Source: Peptococcus simiae (lineage in GTDB: Bacteria > Bacillota > Peptococcia > Peptococcales > Peptococcaceae). From it: a DNA stretch of 23,583 nucleotides. The stretch is from the NCBI RefSeq assembly GCF_046097595.1, contig NZ_JBJUVG010000017.1, positions 1 to 23,583 of the forward strand. The letters run 5' to 3'. The notes under the pieces are model-generated. The model had not been told where the DNA came from. It worked only from the letters and a program-made list of their open reading frames with translations, and made no database searches. This document shows positions 15,490 through 22,060 of the stretch, piece by piece; the stretch's first letter is position 1, and each line of letters begins with the position of its first letter. A program made the translations under genes and the position numbers.

Positions 15490-16821
15490 TTATCTCTCCA
15501 CCTCCTTTCCATAATAATTTTCATAGTTTTTCCTATATTGAACAAGATCAGAAAATTGTTCTTTATTCAAAGAATACTCTTGCATAAGGGTGTTCTTTTT
15601 TTCTTGCAATTTATCGAGTTTCGTTAATATTTCTTTTGTGTTTGGTAGTTTTTTATAATTTTCTAAAATTTCTTTAGCGGCTATTTTGTAGACAGAAAGT
15701 TCACTATAATATTCTTCTGCAAATTGCTTATCATCAGGATTTTTCTTGTGGTATTTATATATTTCACGATACTTATTTATAGTATTTATATTTTCCATAT
15801 CTTGGGATAAACTCTTCATATCAGTTTCAATTTTCTTTATTTTATCTAACAAGTCTTGTCTATCATCAGCAGATTTTTTGATTAGATCATCGAGTTGAGT
15901 GATTGAATTGATTCCTTGCTCTCTCAGCTTAATTATTGAATCAGCCATTGTTTTGATATTGTGTTTTCTTGCCCAGACTTCGTAACCTTTAGATGATTGA
16001 GCTTTTTCATTAGTAGATATATCAATAACATTTCCTACTCTTTTTTTAACAGGATTAGCTTTATTTTTAATTGCTAAATCTATTCTTTCTTTGATTTTTT
16101 CTTCAGTATAATCTTCTCCGATAGTCTTTGCTCTTGTAAATCTTTGCTTATCTTTATGTCGAAAAGCAATGTGTTTACCAAACTTAATTTCATAATCAAG
16201 AGACTTCATATTTTCTAAAAACTCTTCCCACGATTTAGACTTATTAATCATTCTATCTATATCAAATTGCAGTTTAGATTTCCAAGAATTTCCTTTCTTG
16301 TTTTGCTCATATTCGTACCAAGATTTACCAGCAGTTTTATATTTTCTCTTGTAAGCTTCATAATATTCATCAATGACTGAGAGCTCATTTTCTTTACATA
16401 ATTCATCACTTTGATACCTGATTTTATGGTAAGTTTTTTTGTTAGACTGGTAGCATTTACCAGTCTTATAATTAACATTATTAAAAATAATATGGTTATG
16501 GATATGCCCTCTATCTATATGAGTTGCAATAACAAATTCATAATCTTCTTTTAAAATTTTCTTACATAATTCCATTCCAATTTCGTGAGCTTTTATAGGA
16601 TCAACCTCTCCTGGTAGAAAAGATTGGATTAAATGTCTAGCCAAAACTGTACCTTTAGTATCATTGTCTTCTCGTGTTTTCATAAATTGAATATGGGCAG
16701 TAGATGGATGACATTTGAATGAAGATACTAAGATTTTTTCATCAGTTTTTTCACTCTTAGTAATGTAATCTATTGCCAAATTTAGAGTTGATTTTATAGG
16801 ATGTATCTTTGTAATTGCCAT
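15490..16821 (-). CDS. MOBP-type relaxase/mobilization nuclease
   Basis: A 443-residue relaxase. The histidine motif is HIDRGHIHNHIIFN (H101, D103, H106, H108, N109, H110, N114), which binds the metal in HUH-like mobilization nucleases. Tyr19 (AIDYITKSEKT) is the likely nicking tyrosine. The C-terminal ~150 residues are charged and coiled-coil-like. It nicks oriT and pilots the strand during transfer. It is co-transcribed with MobC, whose stop lies one nt before this ATG. No type IV secretion, coupling or TraG gene occurs in the window, so transfer may depend on a helper element or on genes outside. It is convergent with, and directly abuts, the CBASS effector gene. Confidence 0.95.
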   Translation of the reverse strand: MAITKIHPIKSTLNLAIDYITKSEKTDEKILVSSFKCHPSTAHIQFMKTREDNDTKGTVLARHLIQSFLPGEVDPIKAHEIGMELCKKILKEDYEFVIATHIDRGHIHNHIIFNNVNYKTGKCYQSNKKTYHKIRYQSDELCKENELSVIDEYYEAYKRKYKTAGKSWYEYEQNKKGNSWKSKLQFDIDRMINKSKSWEEFLENMKSLDYEIKFGKHIAFRHKDKQRFTRAKTIGEDYTEEKIKERIDLAIKNKANPVKKRVGNVIDISTNEKAQSSKGYEVWARKHNIKTMADSIIKLREQGINSITQLDDLIKKSADDRQDLLDKIKKIETDMKSLSQDMENINTINKYREIYKYHKKNPDDKQFAEEYYSELSVYKIAAKEILENYKKLPNTKEILTKLDKLQEKKNTLMQEYSLNKEQFSDLVQYRKNYENYYGKEVER

Positions 16822-16822
16822 A

Positions 16823-17179
16823 TTAATCGCCAGAACTTTCTTTTGATTTATTAAGAAGTAGGGAATGGATCTGCCATATTTCTTTTGATAATTTTTCTAT
16901 CTGTTTATTCATTGATTCAATTTCATTTTTGTAAATAACACCAGTTGTATTAGTTGCTTTTGCAATCTGGTTTATGTTATTTGTTACATTTGAAAGCAGC
17001 CATTGGAGGTTTCTAAATGGTTCTAAATCTACAACATATATCTCTTTTTCTAATACACATTTTCTAAGAAAATGGGACATAGTTTTGCAATTTGCAAGTT
17101 TCATTTTCTTTTCAAAAACTTCCTTTTCTTCCTTAGTTAATTTTATTTCTATTCTTTCATTTCTAAATCTATTTGCCAT
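16823..17179 (-). CDS. MobC-like relaxosome accessory protein
   Basis: A 118-residue protein starting MANRFRNERIEIKLTKEEKE, a ribbon-helix-helix-like beginning. SHFLRKCVLE and the middle segment NLQWLLSNVTNNINQIAKATN are typical of MobC (Arc-like) proteins. The start at 17179 has AAGGAG just upstream; the open frame to 17332 runs through the candidate oriT and has no SD, so the longer form is rejected. MobC binds near oriT, helps strand separation and recruits the relaxase. It is the first gene of the mobC-relaxase unit, as in many mobilizable elements. Confidence 0.9.
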   Translation of the reverse strand: MANRFRNERIEIKLTKEEKEVFEKKMKLANCKTMSHFLRKCVLEKEIYVVDLEPFRNLQWLLSNVTNNINQIAKATNTTGVIYKNEIESMNKQIEKLSKEIWQIHSLLLNKSKESSGD

Positions 17180-17200
17180 CTTATTCTCCTTTATAAATAT

Positions 17201-17305
17201 ATTTCGGGGTCTTAGGGTTCTCCCTAACAAGGTAAAAATTAAAAAAATGGAGCATTCCGTAAAGGTTTGCTCCATTAATTTTTTCGTAAGTGTCCGTACA
17301 CTTAC
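17201..17305 (-). other. Candidate origin of transfer (oriT)
   Basis: Directly upstream of mobC lie two perfect inverted repeats: TTAGGG-ttct-CCCTAA (17212-17227) next to GGGGTC, and GTAAGTGT-ccgt-ACACTTAC (17286-17305). A terminator lies between them. Small inverted repeats beside a short GC-rich box, placed next to mobC, are what MOBP oriT regions look like. The nick site is not identified; the function is inferred from position. Confidence 0.45.
17241..17275 (-). terminator. Terminator of the RhuM-XRE operon
   Basis: On the minus strand, ATGGAGCA and TGCTCCAT pair (17247-17275) with a 13-nt loop, followed by seven U's. It lies ~75 nt past the RhuM stop and separates that operon from mobC. 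The other flank (TAATTTTTT) could terminate + strand transcripts too. Confidence 0.7.
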
Positions 17306-17347
17306 TGTGCTTGCTATTAAAGTTATAAGCATTAAGCGTATATTAAG

Positions 17348-18430
17348 TTATTCTTCTAATTTTTTAGTATCATCTTCTAGTTCCAAGAATTTATCAAAAT
17401 CACTTTTGTAGAGTCTATCTTGTATTATTCTATACTTTTCAAATTCACTCTCTGCGTGCTTTTTAGCAAGAGCTGCAGATACTTTTCCTGCGTCGTTTAA
17501 GATTTCTTTATCCCATAACTCTAAAAATCCATTCAATCTTTTTTCCCAATCTTCCATTGTCATAGGTATATGTCTTTCTGCTTGTAGTTCTGCCATGTCT
17601 AAATAAGATGAAACAATTCTTTGCATTTGATTTAATTCTTCTTCGTTTAAATAATTTTTTGCAACGACTACATCATACTTATGAATTTTTGAATCAGGAG
17701 AGCCTTCCCAAGTAGTAAGTCCCATATTTTTAGTTTTGTGATTGGCTCTATCGACAATTAATTCGGCTGCAGTTTTTCCATGAATTGCATAGTGTAATTT
17801 ATTTTGAATAGCGGCAAAAAATCTTTTTGTTGCCTTTGCAGATGGATCATAGTCTAAAGATGTGGCATAAATATCTGTGATTTTTTGATAGAATCTTCTC
17901 TCAGATAATCTAATTTCACGAATTTTTACAAGTAATTTTTCAAAATAATCCTTGGTAAGTTTTGTGCCTGAATTCTTGAGTCTTTCATCGTCCATTGCCC
18001 AACCTTTAATTGTAAAATCTTTTACAATTTGGTTTGCCCATTTTCTAAATTGGATGGCACGTTCGTTATTTACTTTAAACCCTACTGCAATAATTGCTTG
18101 TAGGTTATAGTGTTTTGTTTCTCTTGAAACATTTCTAGAACCCTCTTTTTGAACTATTAAGAAATTCTTAATAGTTGCTTTTTCTTGCAATTCATTGTCA
18201 TCAAATATTTTTTTTAAGTGCTGATTTATTGCTGCAGTACTGACATCATATATCGCTGCCATCATCTTTTGAGTTAGCCAAATATTTTCATCTTCATATC
18301 TAATTTCGATAGCTTCTTGATCATCACCATTAGCTGCAATAAAAGTCAAGTATTCAGCAGCGGAAGATCTGATTTGAAGTTCTTTTTTATCATGATTTTC
18401 GTCTTTATTTTTATCCATTTCTCTACTCAT
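17348..18430 (-). CDS. RhuM-family protein
   Basis: A 360-residue soluble protein. The N-terminal ~120 residues contain an anti-repressor/KilA-N-like segment (NIWLTQKMMAAIYDVSTAAIN, then HYNLQAIIAVGFKVNN), diagnostic for the RhuM (virulence protein) family. The C-terminal part is helical, with AIHGKTAAELIVDRANHKTK. RhuM proteins occur on islands and integrative elements; their biochemical activity is not established. ATG 18430 is chosen because GGAGG lies 5 nt upstream; the longer frame begins with a TTG that overlaps that SD. The gene overlaps the membrane-protein gene by 8 nt and is last in a four-gene minus-strand operon with ImmA and XRE, so it may take part in control of the element. Confidence 0.85.
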   Translation of the reverse strand: MSREMDKNKDENHDKKELQIRSSAAEYLTFIAANGDDQEAIEIRYEDENIWLTQKMMAAIYDVSTAAINQHLKKIFDDNELQEKATIKNFLIVQKEGSRNVSRETKHYNLQAIIAVGFKVNNERAIQFRKWANQIVKDFTIKGWAMDDERLKNSGTKLTKDYFEKLLVKIREIRLSERRFYQKITDIYATSLDYDPSAKATKRFFAAIQNKLHYAIHGKTAAELIVDRANHKTKNMGLTTWEGSPDSKIHKYDVVVAKNYLNEEELNQMQRIVSSYLDMAELQAERHIPMTMEDWEKRLNGFLELWDKEILNDAGKVSAALAKKHAESEFEKYRIIQDRLYKSDFDKFLELEDDTKKLEE

Positions 18431-18905
18431 AATTTCCTCCAAGTATAAATTTCATTCTACCTTTAAACACTGGAATACTAATTAAGAATACAATTACATA
18501 ATGTATAAAGGAATTTATCATCATACTTTTTGTTATTGGTAATTGATGATAAGTTTGACCGATTATCTTAAAAGCGGCTAGAGTGTTTGTTATAAAATCT
18601 AGTGCCAACCATAGGGCAACTGCTGATCCTATGAAAGCAATTATATAGTTTAAAAGTTTACTGATTTTTGGTAGCTTTTGATTTATTAAAATTAGCAATA
18701 TTCCATAAATTATTACTGCTGTAATTGAAAGGGGAATAGCTAATTTGTTATCTAATTTATCTTTTATGGATATATAAAATCCTAAACCTACAACTATAAA
18801 ATCAATTAAAAATGCTGAGATTTTTACAGAGTAGGTAGAGATGAGATAGTAGAAAACTATTCCAGAAAGGATTAATAAAAAATATCCTGTAATAAAAATT
18901 CCCAT
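18423..18905 (-). CDS. Small polytopic membrane protein, unknown
   Basis: A 160-residue protein made almost wholly of hydrophobic stretches, about five membrane helices (residues ~2-22, 25-46, 52-74, 82-108 and 132-152). The start ATG 18905 has AGGAG 5 nt upstream. It lies 8 nt after the ImmA-like gene and overlaps RhuM, so it is co-transcribed with both. No family is recognised. By neighbourhood it could anchor or sense for the ImmA/XRE switch, give surface exclusion or immunity, or form a pair with RhuM. Confidence 0.75.
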   Translation of the reverse strand: MGIFITGYFLLILSGIVFYYLISTYSVKISAFLIDFIVVGLGFYISIKDKLDNKLAIPLSITAVIIYGILLILINQKLPKISKLLNYIIAFIGSAVALWLALDFITNTLAAFKIIGQTYHQLPITKSMMINSFIHYVIVFLISIPVFKGRMKFILGGNYE

Positions 18906-18913
18906 AGAGTCTC

Positions 18914-19462
18914 CTAATAATAATCATCATGTTCAGGTCGATAGTTTTTGAGAAAATCTCCCTGAGGTATATTAACATTAACTGGTTTATTAAACTTGCC
19001 CATTTTTGCTAACTCAGAAATTTTTAGATTTAGTAAATTTATATCTACACCTAACTTTCCAGCAATTTCATAATCACAAACTTGATCATTGATATTATCT
19101 AGGACATCTTCATCACTTATTAATAAATGAGCTGCAAAAATATTAGCTTCAGTTTCAAATTTATTTGTAGGGTTTAGCACTGTTTGGTCATGAAAAGCTC
19201 CACCACTCATGCAATAATCTCTGTGAAGTTGATCGTGACCTAATTCATGTGCTAATATAGTCTTTCTATTAAAATTTGTGTTGCTACTAATAAAAATAAA
19301 TCTGTTCCTTTGAATATAATGGTAAATTCCTAAAAGTATTTCTGTTTTAGGTAGATATACCAGGTTAATATTCAAAGCTTCTATTAATTCGATAGGATCT
19401 CGTGTCTTATATTTTTTTATAAGTCGATTAACCTTATCATATATATAGCGATTCATACTCAT
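18914..19462 (-). CDS. ImmA/IrrE-type metallopeptidase
   Basis: A 182-residue zinc protease. HELGH (72-76) is the HExxH site, and a downstream EANIFAAHLL segment (E105) supplies the usual third ligand. Family knowledge: ImmA of ICEBs1 cleaves the repressor ImmR after DNA damage or cell-cell signalling and so induces excision. The adjacent XRE gene (9-nt gap) is the obvious substrate. The start ATG 19462 has AGGTGA 5 nt upstream; ATG 19456 is a minor alternative. Co-transcription with the repressor matches the ICEBs1 and prophage arrangement. Confidence 0.92.
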   Translation of the reverse strand: MSMNRYIYDKVNRLIKKYKTRDPIELIEALNINLVYLPKTEILLGIYHYIQRNRFIFISSNTNFNRKTILAHELGHDQLHRDYCMSGGAFHDQTVLNPTNKFETEANIFAAHLLISDEDVLDNINDQVCDYEIAGKLGVDINLLNLKISELAKMGKFNKPVNVNIPQGDFLKNYRPEHDDYY

Positions 19463-19470
19463 AAAATCAC

Positions 19471-19872
19471 CTAATCTTTTTTCTTACGACCGTATTTCTT
19501 ATTTTCTCTTTTAGCCTCCCAATAAGCACGAGTAATAGCTTCAAAAGCAGCATCTTTATCTTCATCAGAAATTTCTCCACCTGCAAATAAAGAGCTTAGA
19601 CCTTCTGTTAATGCTCTAGCTTTTTCTAATTCTCTTTTGCCACCCATGTTATAAACTCTATTTAAAAACTCATCACTTTCTTCTAGAAGGTAATTGTAAT
19701 CACAGTCCATAACTTCAGCTATTTTTTTGTAAACCTCGACATCTCTTGGGTATCTTTCTCCGTCTTCATAATGTACAAGAGTTCTTGTACTTATTCCTAT
19801 CATTTTTGCAAAATCTGCTTGACTTAACTTTTCTTTTTCACGAAATTCCTTTAATCTATCCGCAAAAGCCAT
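19471..19872 (-). CDS. XRE-family repressor of the mobile element
   Basis: A 133-residue protein with an N-terminal helix-turn-helix (ADRLKEFREKEKLSQADFAKM, continuing ISTRTLVHYEDGERYP) and an acidic helical C-terminal region ending in a lysine-rich tail. The start is ATG 19872 with a strong AGGAGG upstream; the frame extends 24 codons further without an SD and runs into the promoter region. Paired with ImmA and divergent from the + strand regulators, it is the probable CI/ImmR-like repressor that keeps the recombinase arm silent. The likely operator is the inverted repeat overlapping the divergent promoter. Confidence 0.9.
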   Translation of the reverse strand: MAFADRLKEFREKEKLSQADFAKMIGISTRTLVHYEDGERYPRDVEVYKKIAEVMDCDYNYLLEESDEFLNRVYNMGGKRELEKARALTEGLSSLFAGGEISDEDKDAAFEAITRAYWEAKRENKKYGRKKKD

Positions 19873-19928
19873 AACTTTAACCTCCTGTACTAATATGCAT
19901 TTATAACTTTTAATACGAACAATAGTGC

Positions 19929-19957
19929 TTGAATTATTTTTCAATTTGAGATATAAT
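19929..19957 (+). promoter_or_regulatory. Divergent promoter with overlapping operator-like repeat
   Basis: TTGAAT (-35, 19929-19934) and TATAAT (-10, 19952-19957) are 17 nt apart and point toward the recombinase arm. The -35 is part of an inverted repeat TTGAA-N6-TTCAA (19929-19944), a plausible XRE-repressor site. A second imperfect inverted repeat (ACAAACTGAA / TTCAAGTTTGT, 19958-20004) lies just downstream. The minus-strand promoter for the repressor was not clear. Confidence 0.65.
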
Positions 19958-20030
19958 ACAAACTGAACTTATATTCATATCATAGCACAAATATTCAAGT
20001 TTGTAAATAAGTTGTATTGGGGTGATTAGA

Positions 20031-20582
20031 TTGAGAATAAGTAAAACTTTAAAGAATATAATGGACATGTATGCAGATAGCAACTTGAAATTTGAAGAGA
20101 TCAGTTCAGCTGCAAAACTTATTTTAAGTTTATATAGACAAGTTACCTGGGCAGTAGATAGCAGGGCAAATTTTATGATGTTTGATAGTAAAGAAAACTA
20201 TGGATCAACTTCAGAATCTGCTTACTTGTATCTTTCTACATTTGCTCCAGAAAAAGTTGAAGAAAAGTTTAATAATAGAGTTTCCAATGTAATGGATAGT
20301 AAGCTTATGCTTTTAATAATTTATGATGCCTGCGTTAGGTTAAAAGTTTATCCAGAGTATGGAGAAATCTATCATAAGATTATTTATAACTACTACATTT
20401 CTGAAAAAAAGATTACTGATGAAGCTTGTATGAGAAGTGTATCTTTAGAGAGAACTGTTTATTATCAAAGAAAGAAGGAAGCAATTGCATTGGTAGGTGT
20501 AATAATTTGGGGATATACTTTACCGACTGCTATTAGCCAACTTGAAGACGGTTGTAGCATTGAAGAAATAATGAACATCTAA
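20031..20582 (+). CDS. ArpU/sigma-like transcriptional regulator of the mobile element
   Basis: About 183 residues, soluble and helical. The C-terminal half (SLERTVYYQRKKEAIALVG) has the look of ArpU- or RinA-like phage and ICE regulators, where a degenerate sigma-region-4 helix-turn-helix follows a YPxYG-type segment (VYPEYGEIYHKII). The likely start is TTG 20031, because GGGGTGAT lies 5 nt upstream; GTG 20022 overlaps that SD. It is the first gene expressed from the divergent promoter, and so probably an early activator of excision or transfer genes. Family assignment is by general appearance only. Confidence 0.65.
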   Translation: MRISKTLKNIMDMYADSNLKFEEISSAAKLILSLYRQVTWAVDSRANFMMFDSKENYGSTSESAYLYLSTFAPEKVEEKFNNRVSNVMDSKLMLLIIYDACVRLKVYPEYGEIYHKIIYNYYISEKKITDEACMRSVSLERTVYYQRKKEAIALVGVIIWGYTLPTAISQLEDGCSIEEIMNI

Positions 20583-20668
20583 GAAATTAATTTATGACGA
20601 ACTTATTGCGTACTATTTCCGAATGAAAAAAGTACCATATACGAATTTTATGTGTACTTAAATGCATA

Positions 20669-20674
20669 TATAAT
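20669..20674 (+). promoter_or_regulatory. -10 element of a leader transcript
   Basis: TATAAT preceded by TATA lies ~45 nt before a strong terminator and ~180 nt before the sigma-like gene. The -35 region is poor. A transcript from here would carry a 15-codon ORF (ATG 20679 to TGA 20726) whose last codons fall in the terminator stem. Confidence 0.35.
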
Positions 20675-20720
20675 ATCCATGATGGGTGATCTGCACCTAA
20701 ATTTAATATTGGCATTTATT

Positions 20721-20755
20721 GACTGAAAGAATTTATTTTCTTTCGGTCTTTTTTT
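20721..20755 (+). terminator. Strong intrinsic terminator or attenuator
   Basis: GACTGAAAGAA (20721-20731) pairs along 11 bp with TTCTTTCGGTC (20738-20748), one G-U, around a 6-nt loop, followed by seven U's. It ends the ArpU-like gene's transcript and may attenuate transcription into the sigma-like gene. Confidence 0.88.
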
Positions 20756-20789
20756 ATGCCCAGGAGAATATATGCAAAGAATTAGAAGC

Positions 20790-20843
20790 CCTCCTTGTGT
20801 GAATTTCATTTTCAAACAAAAGAAATTCATGTCAACAAGGAGG
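20790..20843 (+). promoter_or_regulatory. Hairpin sequestering the Shine-Dalgarno of the sigma-like gene
   Basis: CCTCCTTGT (20790-20798) pairs perfectly with ACAAGGAGG (20835-20843), which is the SD of the gene at 20852. An inner stem TGAATTTC/GAAATTCA (20800-20807 with 20822-20829) extends it. With 17 pairs, translation should be off until the structure is opened. Confidence 0.75.
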
Positions 20844-20851
20844 AAAAATTA

Positions 20852-21262
20852 ATGGACAAAGAATATTATTTATTTGTAGAAGGAAAGAAAGTAGTTGTTA
20901 GCAAGGAAGTATATCTTGCCTATCATAGTGAATTGAATAAAGAGAAATATCAAATAAGAAGAGACAGGTTAAATAACTGTTTCTTTTTTTGTTCCTATGA
21001 TCATGATGGAAACTTCGAAGAAAATTTAGAAGATCTGGAATTTGATGTTGAAAAAATTTTCGAAACAAAGGAAATGATTGAAGAAGTTAGAAAAGCTATT
21101 TCTAAACTCAACCCTGTTGAAAGGGATTTGGTAGAAAGTCTTTTTTATAAAGAAGAAACAGTAAGAGAAGTAGCTGCTAAACTGAATATTTCTAATCCAG
21201 CCGTTATTAAAAGGCGTAATAAAGTCTTAGAAAAACTAAAGGAAATCTTAGAAGACTTTTAG
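20852..21262 (+). CDS. Sigma-70 region-4-like regulator
   Basis: A 136-residue acidic protein. The C-terminal ~55 residues form a sigma region 4 helix-turn-helix (LNPVERDLVESLFYKEETVREVAAKLN, then SNPAVIKRRNKVLEKLKEIL). The N-terminal part is short and lacks sigma region 2, so it is not a full sigma factor. Similar small proteins are common in the regulatory arm of clostridial conjugative and mobilizable elements just upstream of a recombinase. ATG 20852 follows AAGGAGG, which is buried in the hairpin described above; an upstream TTG at 20795 lies inside that hairpin and is rejected. A 16-bp terminator hairpin follows the stop. Confidence 0.85.
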   Translation: MDKEYYLFVEGKKVVVSKEVYLAYHSELNKEKYQIRRDRLNNCFFFCSYDHDGNFEENLEDLEFDVEKIFETKEMIEEVRKAISKLNPVERDLVESLFYKEETVREVAAKLNISNPAVIKRRNKVLEKLKEILEDF

Positions 21263-21279
21263 ATGACAGTTACCAAGAG

Positions 21280-21324
21280 GGTCTAATTTTCACTGTTACT
21301 TATGCAGTGGGAATTGGACCTTTT
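21280..21324 (+). terminator. Long hairpin terminator after sigma-like gene
   Basis: Sixteen nt from GGTCTAATTTTCACTG (21280-21295) pair completely, with three G-U pairs, to CAGTGGGAATTGGACC (21305-21320) around a 9-nt loop, followed by four U's. The 12-mer TTTTCACTGTTA within it recurs at 21372-21383. Confidence 0.7.
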
Positions 21325-21738
21325 CATTTAACCAAATTTATTTTTGAAAATTGGTTAGCAAGAAAGGCTTCTTTTCACTGTTAAGTATAAGAGGGTAATT
21401 TTAAACAATTTTGTTTCATCAAGATAAGTATTTTTTGATGGTCAAATTTTAAAAAGATTAATAGCTCTCGATAAATTTTGAACCTTAACAACTGAATAGA
21501 CCAAGACAAGACATTAATCATTTTTGGAGCGTGATAACCTATCCGCCAAGATCTTTCTGCTGAATAATTCGGCAAAACAAGTACTGCTAAGCAAAAAGCA
21601 AGGGAAGAAGAAAGGGAGCGATAAGTAAGAGTTTGAATATAGGGAGGGATACCCTATTCGCTATGAAGAAAGTGAGGATAATGATACTTCTAAGGTTGAA
21701 GCCGGCTCATCCTGAATAGAGGCGGAGGTGAGATTCCT
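21325..21738 (+). ncRNA. Structured non-coding leader, function unknown
   Basis: About 410 bases lack a credible gene but are more GC-rich and more structured than other spacers. Visible pairings include TAACCAA/TTGGTTA (21329-21357), ATAGGG/CCCTAT (~21638-21656), and a long-range pairing of ACC-ta-TCCGCC (21537-21547) with GGCGGAGGT (21721-21729). The last arm is the SD of the small ORF at 21739. The layout suggests a cis-regulatory leader or a small RNA specific to the element. A minus-strand ORF here looks spurious. Confidence 0.35.
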
Positions 21739-21960
21739 ATGTTGCTAATCCAAGGCACTTGTCAATGTCAAAAAACTTTAATTTTATATTGTGAGGTAAA
21801 ACCTATGAATACAAAAGAAAAGAAGAAATATAAACCTAAAGAGCAAATATCAAAAGAAGATTATTCTAAAAAAATTACTTACACTCAAAGTGATAAAGAA
21901 TCCCTCGACTTACTAGATATTGTTGAGCTTTATTTATGTAGAACTTGTATAAGACTATAA
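21739..21960 (+). CDS. Small basic protein upstream of the recombinase, unknown
   Basis: The frame has two usable starts. ATG 21739 with GGAGGTGA gives 73 residues; ATG 21805 with GAGGT gives a 51-residue lysine-rich protein (MNTKEKKKYKPKEQISKEDY...). The second looks more protein-like, since the first 22 residues are hydrophobic and Cys-rich. It sits between the structured leader and the serine recombinase, where conjugative elements often carry small accessory or excision-helper ORFs. No family is recognised; a recombination directionality role is only a positional guess. Confidence 0.5.
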   Translation: MLLIQGTCQCQKTLILYCEVKPMNTKEKKKYKPKEQISKEDYSKKITYTQSDKESLDLLDIVELYLCRTCIRL

Positions 21961-22014
21961 GCTGGGGTGCTGACTTAAAAACTTGGGTGCGGTAAAATAT
22001 AAGTGGTAGAAGAA

Positions 22015-22052
22015 CTCCTTAATGACTATTTGCCCAAATACAAATTAAGGAG
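22015..22052 (+). promoter_or_regulatory. Hairpin sequestering the Shine-Dalgarno of the recombinase
   Basis: CTCCTTAAT (22015-22023) pairs perfectly with ATTAAGGAG (22044-22052), which contains the recombinase SD AAGGAGG. The 20-nt loop has an ATTTG/CAAAT pair of its own. Two more A-T pairs form if one G is bulged. Confidence 0.7.
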
Positions 22053-22060
22053 GTTTTGTA

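Noticed and set aside
17180..17332. N-terminal extension of MobC by 51 residues
   Set aside because: It would translate through the terminator and inverted repeats; AAGGAG sits just before ATG 17179.
16974..17411. Plus-strand 145-codon ORF
   Set aside because: It is antisense to mobC, the oriT candidate and the end of the RhuM gene, with no SD or domain.
3177..18237. CTGCAG sites at 3177, 17473, 17767 and 18232 as evidence for the methylase target
   Set aside because: A by-eye count of four sites shows no depletion and does not test the specificity.
20648..20830. Minus-strand 60-codon ORF
   Set aside because: It runs through a strong terminator and an SD-sequestering hairpin, so its composition reflects those structures.
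21381..21575. Minus-strand 64-codon ORF in the non-coding segment
   Set aside because: It has no SD, spans structured sequence, and resembles the spurious ORFs often called in such leaders.
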